Under the pieces are notes generated by a model. It searched no databases. It was not told where the DNA came from and worked only from the letters and a program-made list of their open reading frames with translations. 34,485 nucleotides of DNA from Candidatus Omnitrophota bacterium (GTDB taxonomy: Bacteria; Omnitrophota; Gorgyraeia; Zapsychrales; Fredricksoniimonadaceae). The position numbers were made by a program, and so were the translations under genes. Positions within the stretch are counted from its first letter, which is position 1, and every line of letters begins with the position of its first letter. Below, piece after piece: positions 25,702-34,188 of this stretch. The stretch is from contig CAIOTT010000068.1 in assembly GCA_903861305.1 (NCBI GenBank), positions 1-34,485 on the forward strand. Direction: 5' to 3'.

Positions 25702-26604
25702 ATGATCCCGAAAGAAGTCCTCGATAAGATCCGCCGCATCGAGATCACCACCAGTCGGTTGGTGACCGATGTTTTTGCGGGGCAGTATCACAGCGTGTTC
25801 AAGGGCCGCGGCATGGAATTCGACGAGGTCCGTGCCTACCAGCCGGGCGATGACGTGCGCGCCATCGACTGGAACGTTACGGCCCGCACAGGCACCCCCC
25901 ATATCAAGAAATTTGTTGAAGAGCGTGAGATGACGGTCATGGTGCTGGTTGACGCCTCGCCGTCATGCCGTTTCGCCACGGTGCGCGAGCTAAAAAGTCG
26001 TCTGGCCGCCGAATTGGCTGCGGCCTTGTCCTTTTCCGCCATTCGCAACAATGACAAGATCGGCCTCGCCATTTTTACGGATACTGTCGAGAAATTCATC
26101 CCCCCGCGCAAGGGCCGCCGTCATGTCCTGAGGATCATCCGCGAAGTGCTGTGTTTTTCACCGCAAGGCAAAGGGACCGATATCGCCGCCGCTTTGGAAT
26201 TTATGACCAAGGTCGTCACCCGAAGATCTGTGTGCTTTGTGATCTCGGATTTCCTCGAGGCGTCACCCGGGCCGGACGGCCGCCCGCGCTTCGCCCGCGC
26301 GATGGGTATTGCCAACAACCGTCACGATGTGATCGCCGTGACCCTCAATGATCCGCGTGAAAGGGAATTGACACCTTGCGGGCTTCTTGAGTTGGAAGAC
26401 GCGGAGACGGGTGAGAGGGCCGTGATCGACACGATGGATCAAGGTGTCCGCGCTGCGTACGCCAACGCTGCCGCCGATCGCCTTGCCGCGCGTGACAGGT
26501 TTTTCCGTTCCATTGACGTGGACCAAATGGATATCTCGACCAATGAACCCTACGCAGACAGCCTGGTCAGGTTCTTTGCCAGGCGAAAAAAGAGGATGAG
26601 ATGA
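25702..26604 (+). CDS. DUF58 domain protein of the MoxR/Bat operon
   Basis: 300 residues. The DUF58 signature FKGRGMEFDEVRAYQPGDDVRAIDWNV (abridged as FKGRGMEFDEVR then YQPGDDVRAIDW) is at about 33-60, followed by a VWA-like domain with VLVDASPSCRF. DUF58 proteins are regular partners of MoxR. The frame extends back to 25660, but ATG 25702 starts close to the conserved N-terminal helix (IPKEVLDKIRRIEI) and does not overlap moxR. Its stop overlaps the next ATG (26601-26604). The Shine-Dalgarno is weak, so translation may rely partly on coupling. Confidence 0.93.
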   Translation: MIPKEVLDKIRRIEITTSRLVTDVFAGQYHSVFKGRGMEFDEVRAYQPGDDVRAIDWNVTARTGTPHIKKFVEEREMTVMVLVDASPSCRFATVRELKSRLAAELAAALSFSAIRNNDKIGLAIFTDTVEKFIPPRKGRRHVLRIIREVLCFSPQGKGTDIAAALEFMTKVVTRRSVCFVISDFLEASPGPDGRPRFARAMGIANNRHDVIAVTLNDPRERELTPCGLLELEDAETGERAVIDTMDQGVRAAYANAAADRLAARDRFFRSIDVDQMDISTNEPYADSLVRFFARRKKRMR

Positions 26605-27116
26605 ACCCGGGTACTGCGGCCAAGGCAATTAACGAACTTCACGACATACGCGGTCCCGTGAGTATTCCCGGGGAGTGGATGTGGCTTTTTATCCTTCTGT
26701 CCGTCCTCGTCGCGGCGCTGCTGGCGTTCCTCGCTTTACGTTTTTTTAAGAAAAAACCTGCATTGCGGGAGATCCCTCCGCCGCCTGCCTGGGAAAGGGC
26801 TCTCGTGGAACTGGCGCGGATCGAGCGGGAAGGTTATAGCGCCCGTGGCCTTGTGAAAGAATATTATTCCGATCTTTCCGGTATTATCCGCTGGTACATC
26901 GAAGAGCGTTTTAACGTTCGGGCGCCGGAGATGACGACCGAGGAATTCATGCAGGCCATCCGTTTTTCTGAAAAACTGTCCGGGACACAGCAGGGATTGC
27001 TGCGGGATCTTCTTTTGGCCAGCGACATGGTCAAGTTCGCGAAGTCCTGTCCTTTGCCTGAAGAAATGGCCCGTTCACTCGCACTGGCCAGGGCTTTTGT
27101 GCAGGAGGCGCAATGA
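26601..27116 (+). CDS. Membrane protein of the Bat operon (DUF4381-like)
   Basis: 171 residues: a short N-terminal segment with IRGPVSIPGEW, one transmembrane helix (~30-50, WLFILLSVLVAALLAFLALRFF), a proline stretch, then a cytosolic helical domain (ALVELARIEREGYSARGLVKEYYSDLSGIIRWYIEERF, given here in shortened form as VKEYYSDLSGIIRWYIEERF). This resembles DUF4381-type proteins between DUF58 and batA in many operons. It overlaps both neighbours by ATGA. It probably anchors or bridges MoxR and the VWA proteins; that is inference. Confidence 0.82.
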   Translation: MNPGTAAKAINELHDIRGPVSIPGEWMWLFILLSVLVAALLAFLALRFFKKKPALREIPPPPAWERALVELARIEREGYSARGLVKEYYSDLSGIIRWYIEERFNVRAPEMTTEEFMQAIRFSEKLSGTQQGLLRDLLLASDMVKFAKSCPLPEEMARSLALARAFVQEAQ

Positions 27117-28108
27117 CCTTCAGGACCCCTCAGTTGCTTTTACTGATCCCTCTGGTACTGCCATTTGTTGTAGTTTTGTATTTTCGGCGTCGTCCGCCGA
27201 CATTCACATTCCCCAGTGTGCGTTTTGCCGCAGGGCTTCCCGTGACATGGCGGATCCGCCTGAGGCATCTGCCGCTGATGTTAAGGCTGTTGGTGCTGGC
27301 GCTGTTCATTGTCGCTCTGGCAGGTCCCCAAAGCGTCCTGGAAGGGGCGCGTTCCAACACCGAAGGCATCAACATGGTGCTTTTGCTGGATACCTCCACC
27401 AGCATGGCTGCCGAAGATTTCACGATCAATGGCAAGCGTCTGAATCGTCTGGATGTCATCAAGTCCGTAATGAGGGAGTTTGTCAGCCAGAGGAGCGGCG
27501 ATCGTATCGGACTGGTCGCGTTTGCGTCAAAGCCTTACACGGTTTGTCCGTTGACCATCGATCACGGATGGCTATTGGCAAACCTGGACCGGGTCCGTTT
27601 CGGGCTGATGGAGGACGGGACCGCTATCGGGTCAGCGATCGCCTCAGGTGTGGCTCGGTTGCGGAAGGTCGACGCCAAGAGCAAGGTCATTATCCTGCTG
27701 ACTGACGGGGTCAATAATGCGGGAAAAGTGACGCCTTTGGACGCGGCTGCGGCTGCGGCGGCGCTGGGTGTCAAGATCTATACGATCGGCGCAGGGACCA
27801 AGGACCTGGCCCCGTATCCGGTGCAGGATCTTTTTGGCCGCGTGGTCTATCAGAATGTCAAGATCGAGATCGATGAAGATACCCTCAGGAAGATCGCGGA
27901 TTTGACCGGGGGCGCCTATTTTCGCGCGACGGATACGGATTCACTGAAAAGCATTTACAGCCAAATCGATAAGCTTGAAAAAGTGAAATTCGACGAGGCC
28001 GGCTACCGCCAGGTCGATGAGCATTTTCAACAGTTCCTGCTTGCGGCCCTCGCGCTCCTTTTGGTCGAGGTGGTGCTGGCCAGGACGTTTTTGTTGAGGA
28101 TCCCATGA
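27113..28108 (+). CDS. batA: VWA-domain protein BatA
   Basis: 331 residues: N-terminal hydrophobic segments (~6-20 and ~55-75), a VWA domain with an intact MIDAS (DTSTS at 93-97, later LTDGVNNAG) and a C-terminal transmembrane helix (~305-327). The VWA domain sits outside the membrane and probably binds a partner through a divalent metal. BatA belongs to the aerotolerance operon first described in Bacteroides. ATGA overlaps at both ends indicate translational coupling. Confidence 0.92.
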   Translation: MTFRTPQLLLLIPLVLPFVVVLYFRRRPPTFTFPSVRFAAGLPVTWRIRLRHLPLMLRLLVLALFIVALAGPQSVLEGARSNTEGINMVLLLDTSTSMAAEDFTINGKRLNRLDVIKSVMREFVSQRSGDRIGLVAFASKPYTVCPLTIDHGWLLANLDRVRFGLMEDGTAIGSAIASGVARLRKVDAKSKVIILLTDGVNNAGKVTPLDAAAAAAALGVKIYTIGAGTKDLAPYPVQDLFGRVVYQNVKIEIDEDTLRKIADLTGGAYFRATDTDSLKSIYSQIDKLEKVKFDEAGYRQVDEHFQQFLLAALALLLVEVVLARTFLLRIP

Positions 28109-29109
28109 TCCATTTCGCGAAACCCTATTTTGCGAACGGCATTGCCATTGTCGGGCTTGTGGCCCTTGGGCTTCTTTTTCTGGCCAGGTTACGGCGCAAG
28201 ACCATGAACCGTTTCGGCGAAAAAAAGTTGTCGTTGTTCACGGCACGGAGTTTTTCGCATCGCCAGTTCATCTGGAGAGAGTCCATGCTGGTCGCGGTCG
28301 TATTACTTGCTGTTGTGGCGTTGGCCCGCCCGCAGTGGGGGTTTGACTGGCAGGAGGTCAGGCACGAGGGGCTGGATATCCTTGTGGCGATCGATACCTC
28401 CAAAAGCATGCTGACGGAGGATGTCAAGCCCAACCGCCTTGAACGCGCGAAACTGGCGGTGAAGGATCTCCTAAAAAAGTTAAAGGGAGACAGGGTCGGA
28501 TTGATCGCCTTTGCGGGGGACGCGTTCCTTACCTGCCCGCTGACATCAGATTACGGCGGTTTTTTGCTAAGCCTTGATGACCTGAATACGGGTACGATCC
28601 CGCGGGGGGGGACTGACCTCAGCCAGGCCATCCGTGAAGCGCTCAAAGGGTATGCCATGGTCCCGGCGCGTTATAAAGTCGTTGTGATCCTTACTGACGG
28701 TGAAAGTTTGGAGGGCGACCCCCTGGCGGCAGCGAAGGAAGCCGCGGGAAAGAATATCCACGTTTATACGCTGGGTATCGGCACGCGGGAGGGTGAACTT
28801 GTCCGCATCGTCAAAGAAGACGGCGCAGACTTCCTTAAGGATGGGGCAGGGAATTTCATCAAATCCCGTTTGAACGAAGGGTTGCTCAAGGAGATCGCGG
28901 CGGCCACAGGGGGTGCGTATGTGCGTTCGAGCGGCGCGGAACTTGGGCTGGATTATATTTATGACAATTACCTTTCCCGTCTGGAGAAACGAGACATTGA
29001 GAGCAAGGTGGAACAGCGGTATCATGAACGGTTCCAGATCCCTTTGCTGATGGCCTTCCTTTTGCTCCTGGCCGAGGCGATGATCTCGTTGAGGAGAGAT
29101 GAGAAATGA
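28105..29109 (+). CDS. batB: VWA-domain protein BatB
   Basis: 334 residues with the same plan as BatA: two N-terminal hydrophobic segments, VWA MIDAS DTSKS at 97-101, ILTDGESLEGDP, and a C-terminal membrane helix (~313-328). It is clearly a paralogue of BatA. The region GTIPRGGTDLSQAI is the usual MIDAS threonine loop. Overlaps batA and batC by ATGA. Confidence 0.92.
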   Translation: MIHFAKPYFANGIAIVGLVALGLLFLARLRRKTMNRFGEKKLSLFTARSFSHRQFIWRESMLVAVVLLAVVALARPQWGFDWQEVRHEGLDILVAIDTSKSMLTEDVKPNRLERAKLAVKDLLKKLKGDRVGLIAFAGDAFLTCPLTSDYGGFLLSLDDLNTGTIPRGGTDLSQAIREALKGYAMVPARYKVVVILTDGESLEGDPLAAAKEAAGKNIHVYTLGIGTREGELVRIVKEDGADFLKDGAGNFIKSRLNEGLLKEIAAATGGAYVRSSGAELGLDYIYDNYLSRLEKRDIESKVEQRYHERFQIPLLMAFLLLLAEAMISLRRDEK

Positions 29110-29993
29110 GGATACTGGTGCCGGCATTTATTCTTTTTCTTGTTTCCGGGCCGGTTTTTGCGGCGGCAGGCGCATGGGATGTTAAGGCGGGCAATGATCT
29201 TTATCGCAAGGGAAAGTATTCGCAGGCGCTGGAATGTTACCAAAAGGCGGCGGAAAAGAACCCTTCAGAGGCCAGGATCGAGTATGACCTTGGTGCTGCG
29301 GCATACAAATCGGGCGATTTTGACGCGGCGGCCGATCATTTTCAGAAAAGCCTTCTGACAGACGATGACAAATTGAAGCCGGATGTCCATTATAATCTGG
29401 GAGATTCTTTGTATCGCGGCGGTGTCACGCGAGAAGATAAAGATGTTGATGCGGCTATCCGCCTTCTCGAAGGGGCTTTAGGAAGTTTTGAGAAAGTATT
29501 GGGGCTGAATGCCAAAGATAAGGATGCCTCGGATAACCGTGACTATATAAAGAAAGAACTGGAGCGGCTGAAGAAAAAGAAAGAGCAGCAGCAACAGCAG
29601 CAGCGACAGCAAAAAGATCAGAATAAGGATAAGGATCAGCCCAGGGACGGTCAACCGTCGAAAGACCAGGCTTCAGGCAAGGACGCTCAGCGGCAGCAAC
29701 AGCCTTCGGGCACCGGGCAGAAAGAGGAACAAAAGAAGGCGTCAGCAGGCACGCTAAAAGATGAGGATAAAGGTGTGCCGCAGGAGGGGGCTCAGGGTAA
29801 AACGGAGGCACAACCCGGACCGCAGGATCAGCAAAGATCGCCTGCATCTGGACAAAACGACCGCGGGCAGATATCATCACAAAAGGAAGCGAACGATATG
29901 GTGGATGACCTTGAGCGCAATGACCTTCCTAAAGGGCTCTTGAATTTTACCCGTGCGGCACACGAATCGCGCCCTGTGGACAAAGACTGGTGA
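29106..29993 (+). CDS. batC: TPR protein BatC with Gln/Lys-rich tail
   Basis: 295 residues. A signal peptide (MRILVPAFILFLVSGPVFA) is followed by about three TPR units (AGNDLYRKGKYSQALECY, ARIEYDLGAAAYKSGDFDAA, HYNLGDSLYRGG). From about residue 155 to 260 the protein is low-complexity, rich in Gln, Lys, Asp, Gly and Pro, then ends in a short ordered-looking segment (DDLERNDLPKGLLNF). Exported scaffold of the Bat complex by family role. It overlaps batB by ATGA. Confidence 0.88.
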   Translation: MRILVPAFILFLVSGPVFAAAGAWDVKAGNDLYRKGKYSQALECYQKAAEKNPSEARIEYDLGAAAYKSGDFDAAADHFQKSLLTDDDKLKPDVHYNLGDSLYRGGVTREDKDVDAAIRLLEGALGSFEKVLGLNAKDKDASDNRDYIKKELERLKKKKEQQQQQQRQQKDQNKDKDQPRDGQPSKDQASGKDAQRQQQPSGTGQKEEQKKASAGTLKDEDKGVPQEGAQGKTEAQPGPQDQQRSPASGQNDRGQISSQKEANDMVDDLERNDLPKGLLNFTRAAHESRPVDKDW

Positions 29994-29998
29994 AATGA

Positions 29999-31792
29999 AT
30001 GAGGAAATTTATTTTTGGCATTATCCTGGCTGCGGTATTTACTTCCGCTGCGATTGCCGCTGATGTTTCAGTGAAAGCTGTCGTCGACGACAATCATGGT
30101 TCCGTGGGCACTGGTTTTTCTTATTCCATCACGGTGAACGGAGCCCAGGACGTTGCGGCGCCAACGCTGCCTCCGATGGACGGGTTCGATGTTCATTATA
30201 TCGGTCCGGCCACGCGTGTTTCTGTGATCAACAATGCCTATTCGATCGAGCAATCGTTCAATTACAGCATTGTGCCGCTGAAGGAAGGCCATTTTGTGAT
30301 CCCCCCGGTCACCGTGGATGTGAAAGGACAACCCCTGCAGACTGAGCCGATCCCAGTTGATATAGTGGCATCGGGGGCCAGACCTGCTGCAGCATCTTCG
30401 GGAGGTGAGCCGGTCAAGGAGGATATCGAGGGCCGGTTGAAGCTTTTGATGGGAACGGCCAGCAATAAGGTTTATGTCGGTCAGGCTGTGCCCTTGAGCG
30501 TGCGGCTTTACGTGAACCAGCTTGCCTTGCAGGATCTGTCCTTTCCCCAGGTATCCGCTGACGGCTTTCAGGTCGATCCTTTCACGGAGCCGAAACAATT
30601 CCAGGATACGCTGCAGGGAGTTAACTGGCAGGTTGTAGAGTTCTCAACGTTCCTCTATCCTTCGCGCGCGGGGGAGATCGTTGTGCCTTCCGCTTTGGTT
30701 CGAGGGTCGCTGTTGTTCAAGGCCAGTCAACCCAGGGACCCTGCGGGTGGTTTCTTTGATGAGGGGTTCTTGAGCAGTTTCTTTACCTCCTATCAGAAAA
30801 GGGCTGTAACGGTGACGTCGGTGCCGCTCAAGCTGGAGGCGTTGCCTCTGCCCGAGGAAGGCAAGCCCGCGGACTTTTCGTCCGGGGTTGGGCAGTTCGA
30901 CCTGAGCGTCGAGGTTGGGCCTCTTAAACTGAAAGCAGGTGATCCTGTGACGGTGCGGATGGCCCTGATGGGGGCCGGGAACATGAAGGTGGTCAGAATG
31001 CCCGTTCTTCAGGCCCCGGGTTTCAAATCCTACGACCCGCAGATCAAGGATGATGCGGGACGGAAAACACTTGAACAGGTCATGATACCCACGGATGTGA
31101 ATTCCCGGCAGATACCAGCGGTGCGTTTCAGTTATTTTGACCCGAAGGCGGGCGCATACCGGACGATCGAGCGAGGACCATTCCTCCTGGAGGTCGCGCC
31201 GCCGGCTTCGGGTGAGGAATTTCAGGCTGTCGGCTTTGCGCAACCTCTAAGCGTATCTTCACCTGAAAAGCTGGGAAGGGACATCATATTCATCAAGGAT
31301 GATCCTGGATCTTTTAAGCGCCGTTCGGGCCACATGGCCAGGCACGCGCTTTTTTATGTAGCATTCGCGGTGTTCGTGCAGGTATGGGCCGCTTTTTTGG
31401 CTTTTTATATTTATCGTCAGAGGCTCCTTAAAGACCCGCGTTTTGCGCGTCAGCGAGGGGCGGCACGTGAGGTTTACAAGGTATTCGATGAGGCGAAGAA
31501 GCACGTTGATCCCGCCGCTGTTAAGGCTTTTTATGATACCCTCGAGAACGGTTTGAACGAATATTTTGTCCGCAGGCTGGAACTTCCTCCGGGACGAGCC
31601 GAGTTCGTGTCGCTGGAGGCATCGCTCAAGGCCCTTAAGGTCGATGAGAAACTTATCGCTGCCGTTGAGGACATTTATGCGGCCGCGGAACGGGCCCGTT
31701 TTGCGGGGTTATCGGTCGCTGAAGTCGATATGCGCACACATCTGGCGGATGCCGAAGACATTGTCCGGGCTGTGGAAAGGCGGGCGAAATGA
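29999..31792 (+). CDS. batD: Oxygen-tolerance protein BatD
   Basis: 597 residues. A signal peptide (MRKFIFGIILAAVFTSAAIA) leads into the repeated Ig-like BatD region, with characteristic FNYSIVPLKEGHFVIPPV early on. A transmembrane helix (~450-472) and a cytosolic helical domain (~475-597; VYKVFDEAKKHVDPAAV, then YFVRRLELPPG) close the protein. The large extracytoplasmic part fits an envelope complex with BatA and BatB. It starts 5 bases after batC; a nearby ATG at 29995-29997 is out of frame. Confidence 0.92.
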   Translation: MRKFIFGIILAAVFTSAAIAADVSVKAVVDDNHGSVGTGFSYSITVNGAQDVAAPTLPPMDGFDVHYIGPATRVSVINNAYSIEQSFNYSIVPLKEGHFVIPPVTVDVKGQPLQTEPIPVDIVASGARPAAASSGGEPVKEDIEGRLKLLMGTASNKVYVGQAVPLSVRLYVNQLALQDLSFPQVSADGFQVDPFTEPKQFQDTLQGVNWQVVEFSTFLYPSRAGEIVVPSALVRGSLLFKASQPRDPAGGFFDEGFLSSFFTSYQKRAVTVTSVPLKLEALPLPEEGKPADFSSGVGQFDLSVEVGPLKLKAGDPVTVRMALMGAGNMKVVRMPVLQAPGFKSYDPQIKDDAGRKTLEQVMIPTDVNSRQIPAVRFSYFDPKAGAYRTIERGPFLLEVAPPASGEEFQAVGFAQPLSVSSPEKLGRDIIFIKDDPGSFKRRSGHMARHALFYVAFAVFVQVWAAFLAFYIYRQRLLKDPRFARQRGAAREVYKVFDEAKKHVDPAAVKAFYDTLENGLNEYFVRRLELPPGRAEFVSLEASLKALKVDEKLIAAVEDIYAAAERARFAGLSVAEVDMRTHLADAEDIVRAVERRAK

Positions 31793-32541
31793 CGCGCTCA
31801 TCAAGGATCATTCTTTTTGTTGTTCTGTTTTTTGCGGTCAGCGCTTCGCTGGCGCGGGCTTTTGATGTGAAAGAGGCAAAGTCTGTTTTCCAGAAGGCGG
31901 TGCAGGCGTATCACGACGGCCGTTATGATGAGGCGGTCGTGCTCAACGAGCAGGTCATTGCCAACGGTTTTTATTCTTCGGCACTTTACTATAACCTGGG
32001 CAACGCGTATTTCAAGTCCAGGCATTCGGGGAAGGCGATCGCCAACTATTTGCGTGCCCGGCGTTTGGCGCCCCGTGACAGTGACTTGCGCGCGAATCTT
32101 CAGTTCGCGAGGACTGTCGTCGAGAACTTCGTGCCCTGGAAGGATGCCTCTCCCTTTGCGCTCCCGGGGAAGTTTCTGTCCGCGGATGAACTTAAGTGGC
32201 TGTCGTTCTTTTTTCTCGCGTTCACAGGGACGTTCTTTATAGCGGCCCTTTACGCGGGGTTGAGGCGCAAGCGCACGGTTCTGTTCACCGGATTGCTGGG
32301 GCTGTTCAGTGTTTATCTGGCGGGGGCGTGTGTGTTCCAGATATTGCAACGTTCAGGTGAAGCTGTTTGTGTCGCGCGTGTTGACGCCAGGTTCGAGCCA
32401 AGCCAGGAGGCGACGATCTACTTCAAGATCCCTGAAGGGACTGAAGTGAAGATACTCCGTTACAAGGACCTTTGGTGCAAGATAGAGCGGTGTGACGGGA
32501 AGATGGGTTGGGTCCCTGCCGCGTCCATAGAGAGGATATAG
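31789..32541 (+). CDS. batE: BatE-like TPR protein with C-terminal SH3 domain
   Basis: 250 residues. Signal peptide or membrane anchor (~8-24), TPR units (AVQAYHDGRYDEAVVLNEQV, ALYYNLGNAYFKSRHSGKAI), two transmembrane helices (~138-157 and ~163-184), then a bacterial SH3-like domain (~190-248; ARVDARFEPS, GTEVKILRYKDLWCKIE, GWVPAASIERI). This TPR-2TM-SH3 plan is the usual BatE layout. It overlaps batD by ATGA and closes the bat operon proper. Confidence 0.9.
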   Translation: MTRSSRIILFVVLFFAVSASLARAFDVKEAKSVFQKAVQAYHDGRYDEAVVLNEQVIANGFYSSALYYNLGNAYFKSRHSGKAIANYLRARRLAPRDSDLRANLQFARTVVENFVPWKDASPFALPGKFLSADELKWLSFFFLAFTGTFFIAALYAGLRRKRTVLFTGLLGLFSVYLAGACVFQILQRSGEAVCVARVDARFEPSQEATIYFKIPEGTEVKILRYKDLWCKIERCDGKMGWVPAASIERI

Positions 32542-32542
32542 G

Positions 32543-33397
32543 ATGTCCAGAGAACTGTACGTGAAGATATTATTGTCATTGGTAGAGGAAGCGGGCAGGA
32601 TAGCGTTGCGCCTGATCGATGACAGCCATCCGGGGCTGAAGCCGGACAACTCGATCATCACGGATGCGGACCTGGCTATTTCACGCCTGGCGCACCGCAG
32701 GCTCGGCAAGCTCATCGCTACAGGGCAGCACGCGCTTATCGACGAAGAGGATCCCCGCAAGGAGGATTATCTCAACGATGCGTTCCTCGAGAGCACGCCG
32801 TTCATCTGGGCCATTGATCCCATTGACGGTACACGGAGCTATGCCAACCGCATGCCCCATTACGGGATATCTGTCGGGCTGATCAAGGACCGCAAACCCT
32901 GGCTTGGCGCTGTATATTTTCCTTCCTTGAAAGAGCTTTTTTATTGTGATGGCAAGCGGGCGTATTTCGTGAAGGATCCTTTTTGCCGCGCAGCCAAGCG
33001 CGTGCTGATCAAACCCGTTGATGAAAAACTGTCCAGCCGTTCGGTCTTTATCCTCTCGGATGTGGTGGGCGAGGACCTGGTATGGCATTCCAAAGACTGC
33101 CGTTATATGGTTTTTGCAACGGCTGTCACTGAATTCTGCTGGCCGTGCATCGGCCGCGGCTGCGGGTCGTTGTCGCGCACACACCTGTGGGATGTGGCGG
33201 GGTCGTGGCCTATTGTCGCCCAAGCAGGGTTGAAATTCAGGTCGTTCAGGACGGGCAAGCCGCTCGACCGCCTCGACGCAGGTCTTTTTGAACAGCACAA
33301 GAAGTCGTGGCGGTTCACGGATTATTATATTTTATCTTCACAAAGGAATTTTGCTGCCTTGCGTGAGCGCGTCCGGTTTATAAAGGCGGGGGCATGA
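32543..33397 (+). CDS. Inositol monophosphatase family protein
   Basis: 284 residues. Metal-binding motifs of the IMPase/CysQ superfamily are present: LIDEEDP (motif with the Glu ligands), WAIDPIDGTRSYANRMPHYG (DPxDGT motif) and THLWDVAGSWPIVAQAG near the C-terminus. These Mg-dependent enzymes remove phosphate from inositol phosphate, 3'-phosphoadenosine phosphate or sugar phosphates; the sequence does not settle which. It begins one base after the batE stop with GAGAGGA upstream, so it belongs to the same transcript. Confidence 0.9.
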   Translation: MSRELYVKILLSLVEEAGRIALRLIDDSHPGLKPDNSIITDADLAISRLAHRRLGKLIATGQHALIDEEDPRKEDYLNDAFLESTPFIWAIDPIDGTRSYANRMPHYGISVGLIKDRKPWLGAVYFPSLKELFYCDGKRAYFVKDPFCRAAKRVLIKPVDEKLSSRSVFILSDVVGEDLVWHSKDCRYMVFATAVTEFCWPCIGRGCGSLSRTHLWDVAGSWPIVAQAGLKFRSFRTGKPLDRLDAGLFEQHKKSWRFTDYYILSSQRNFAALRERVRFIKAGA

Positions 33398-33849
33398 TCC
33401 ACGACAATATTACCCATATTTCCCGTTATGATATCCCGATGGTCGAGGGGATCCGAAGGTTCATGAGCGATCCAGGAAGGGTTGATTTTAACGTGAACGA
33501 GATCGAGATCGACGGACGGGATCTTTTTCTGCGGCCTTCGGCGTATCTCACGCGCCTTCCCGGTGAAGGGCTTTTTGAGACACATGATGTTTACGCGGAC
33601 CTGCAGTATGTGGTCAGCGGGGTTGAGCGGATGCAGCTTGTGCCACGGGAAAGCCTGACGCCTTCGGGGGCATATGATCCTGCCAGGGATATGGCTTTCT
33701 TTACAGCCCGGGGTGATGTGACCGATGTCATTGTGCGCGCAGGCGAGTTCACGGTGTTTTTTCCCGGTGAGGCGCATCGTCCCATGTGCCAGTGCGGCCG
33801 TGGCCCTGAACAAGTCAAGAAGCTCGTGTTCAAGATAAGGATGAAATAA
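33394..33849 (+). CDS. YhcH/YjgK/YiaL (EbgC-like) family protein
   Basis: 151 residues of the cupin-like YhcH/EbgC family. The metal-binding pattern is seen in GLFETHDVYADLQYVVSG (Glu, His, Asp-x-Gln) and VFFPGEAHRPMCQ (His). Members are tied to sugar or sialic-acid metabolism and to evolved beta-galactosidase; the substrate here is unknown. It overlaps the IMPase-family gene by ATGA, which hints at a shared sugar-phosphate job and makes it the last gene of the array. Confidence 0.88.
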   Translation: MIHDNITHISRYDIPMVEGIRRFMSDPGRVDFNVNEIEIDGRDLFLRPSAYLTRLPGEGLFETHDVYADLQYVVSGVERMQLVPRESLTPSGAYDPARDMAFFTARGDVTDVIVRAGEFTVFFPGEAHRPMCQCGRGPEQVKKLVFKIRMK

Positions 33850-33853
33850 ACCC

Positions 33854-33882
33854 TTTACACTGAATTTTTCTTTTGTTATATT
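33854..33882 (+). promoter_or_regulatory. Sigma70-type promoter for the tRNA fragment
   Basis: TTTACA at 33854-33859 and TATATT at 33877-33882, each 5/6 to consensus, with the ideal 17-base spacing. Predicted start near 33889, about 37 bases before the tRNA 5' end. Confidence 0.6.
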
Positions 33883-33925
33883 GTTGCCTTCTTGAAGGGT
33901 GTATTTATTACGAATTTTCAGTTTT

Positions 33926-33963
33926 GGGCCTCTAGCTCATCTGGTAGAGCAAGTGACTCTTAA
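33926..33963 (+). tRNA. tRNA-Lys(CTT) 5' half, truncated after the anticodon loop
   Basis: GGGCCTC (acceptor 5' strand), TA, a perfect D arm (GCTC, ATCTGGTA, GAGC), then AGTGA and the loop CTCTTAA with anticodon CTT. After 33963 the sequence no longer matches a tRNA: the anticodon stem does not close, and I find no T arm or matching acceptor 3' strand in the rest of the window. The fragment is therefore a remnant, an integration half-site, or an assembly junction. Confidence 0.75.
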
Positions 33964-34117
33964 GCGTACCTTCCGCATTTTTCTAACTGCCTCAAATTCT
34001 TGTATTTAGGTTTACTGCCAACAAGTTACATCATTTTTTAAAAAGCACCGGTTGATATAAATTGGTACATTTTGACCTTTTGGTTAGCACATTTTTAGCA
34101 CATAAAATGAGCACTAC
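33964..34117. other. AT-rich non-coding segment with AGCAC repeats
   Basis: No gene seen. AGCAC occurs at 34044-34048, 34086-34090, 34097-34101 and 34110-34114; the last three are spaced 11 and 13 bases apart within A/T-rich DNA, roughly one helical turn, as in protein-binding repeats such as recombinase arm sites or repressor boxes. This follows directly after the broken tRNA. Confidence 0.45.
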
Positions 34118-34146
34118 TTGACAAGGTGTTTTTCATGTTCTATATT
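34118..34146 (+). promoter_or_regulatory. Near-consensus sigma70 promoter
   Basis: A perfect TTGACA (34118-34123), exactly 17 bases, then TATATT (34141-34146). Predicted start near 34153, about 36 bases before the ATG of the winged-helix gene. This is the best-matching promoter in the window. Confidence 0.8.
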
Positions 34147-34165
34147 ATAGTACAGTTGTACTATA
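34146..34165. promoter_or_regulatory. Palindromic operator over the transcription start
   Basis: Two perfect 9-base inverted arms, TATAGTACA and TGTACTATA, around a 2-base centre (GT). The site spans from the last base of the -10 to about +13, so a bound dimer would block initiation. Autorepression by the adjacent winged-helix protein is the simplest reading (inference). Confidence 0.7.
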
Positions 34166-34188
34166 TGATAGAACAATGGGGAGTGGAT

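Noticed and set aside
33850-33900. Terminator from the ACCCTT/AAGGGT inverted pair after the YhcH-family gene
   Set aside because: The 6-bp arms are separated by 39 bases and no U tract follows; a promoter lies between them.
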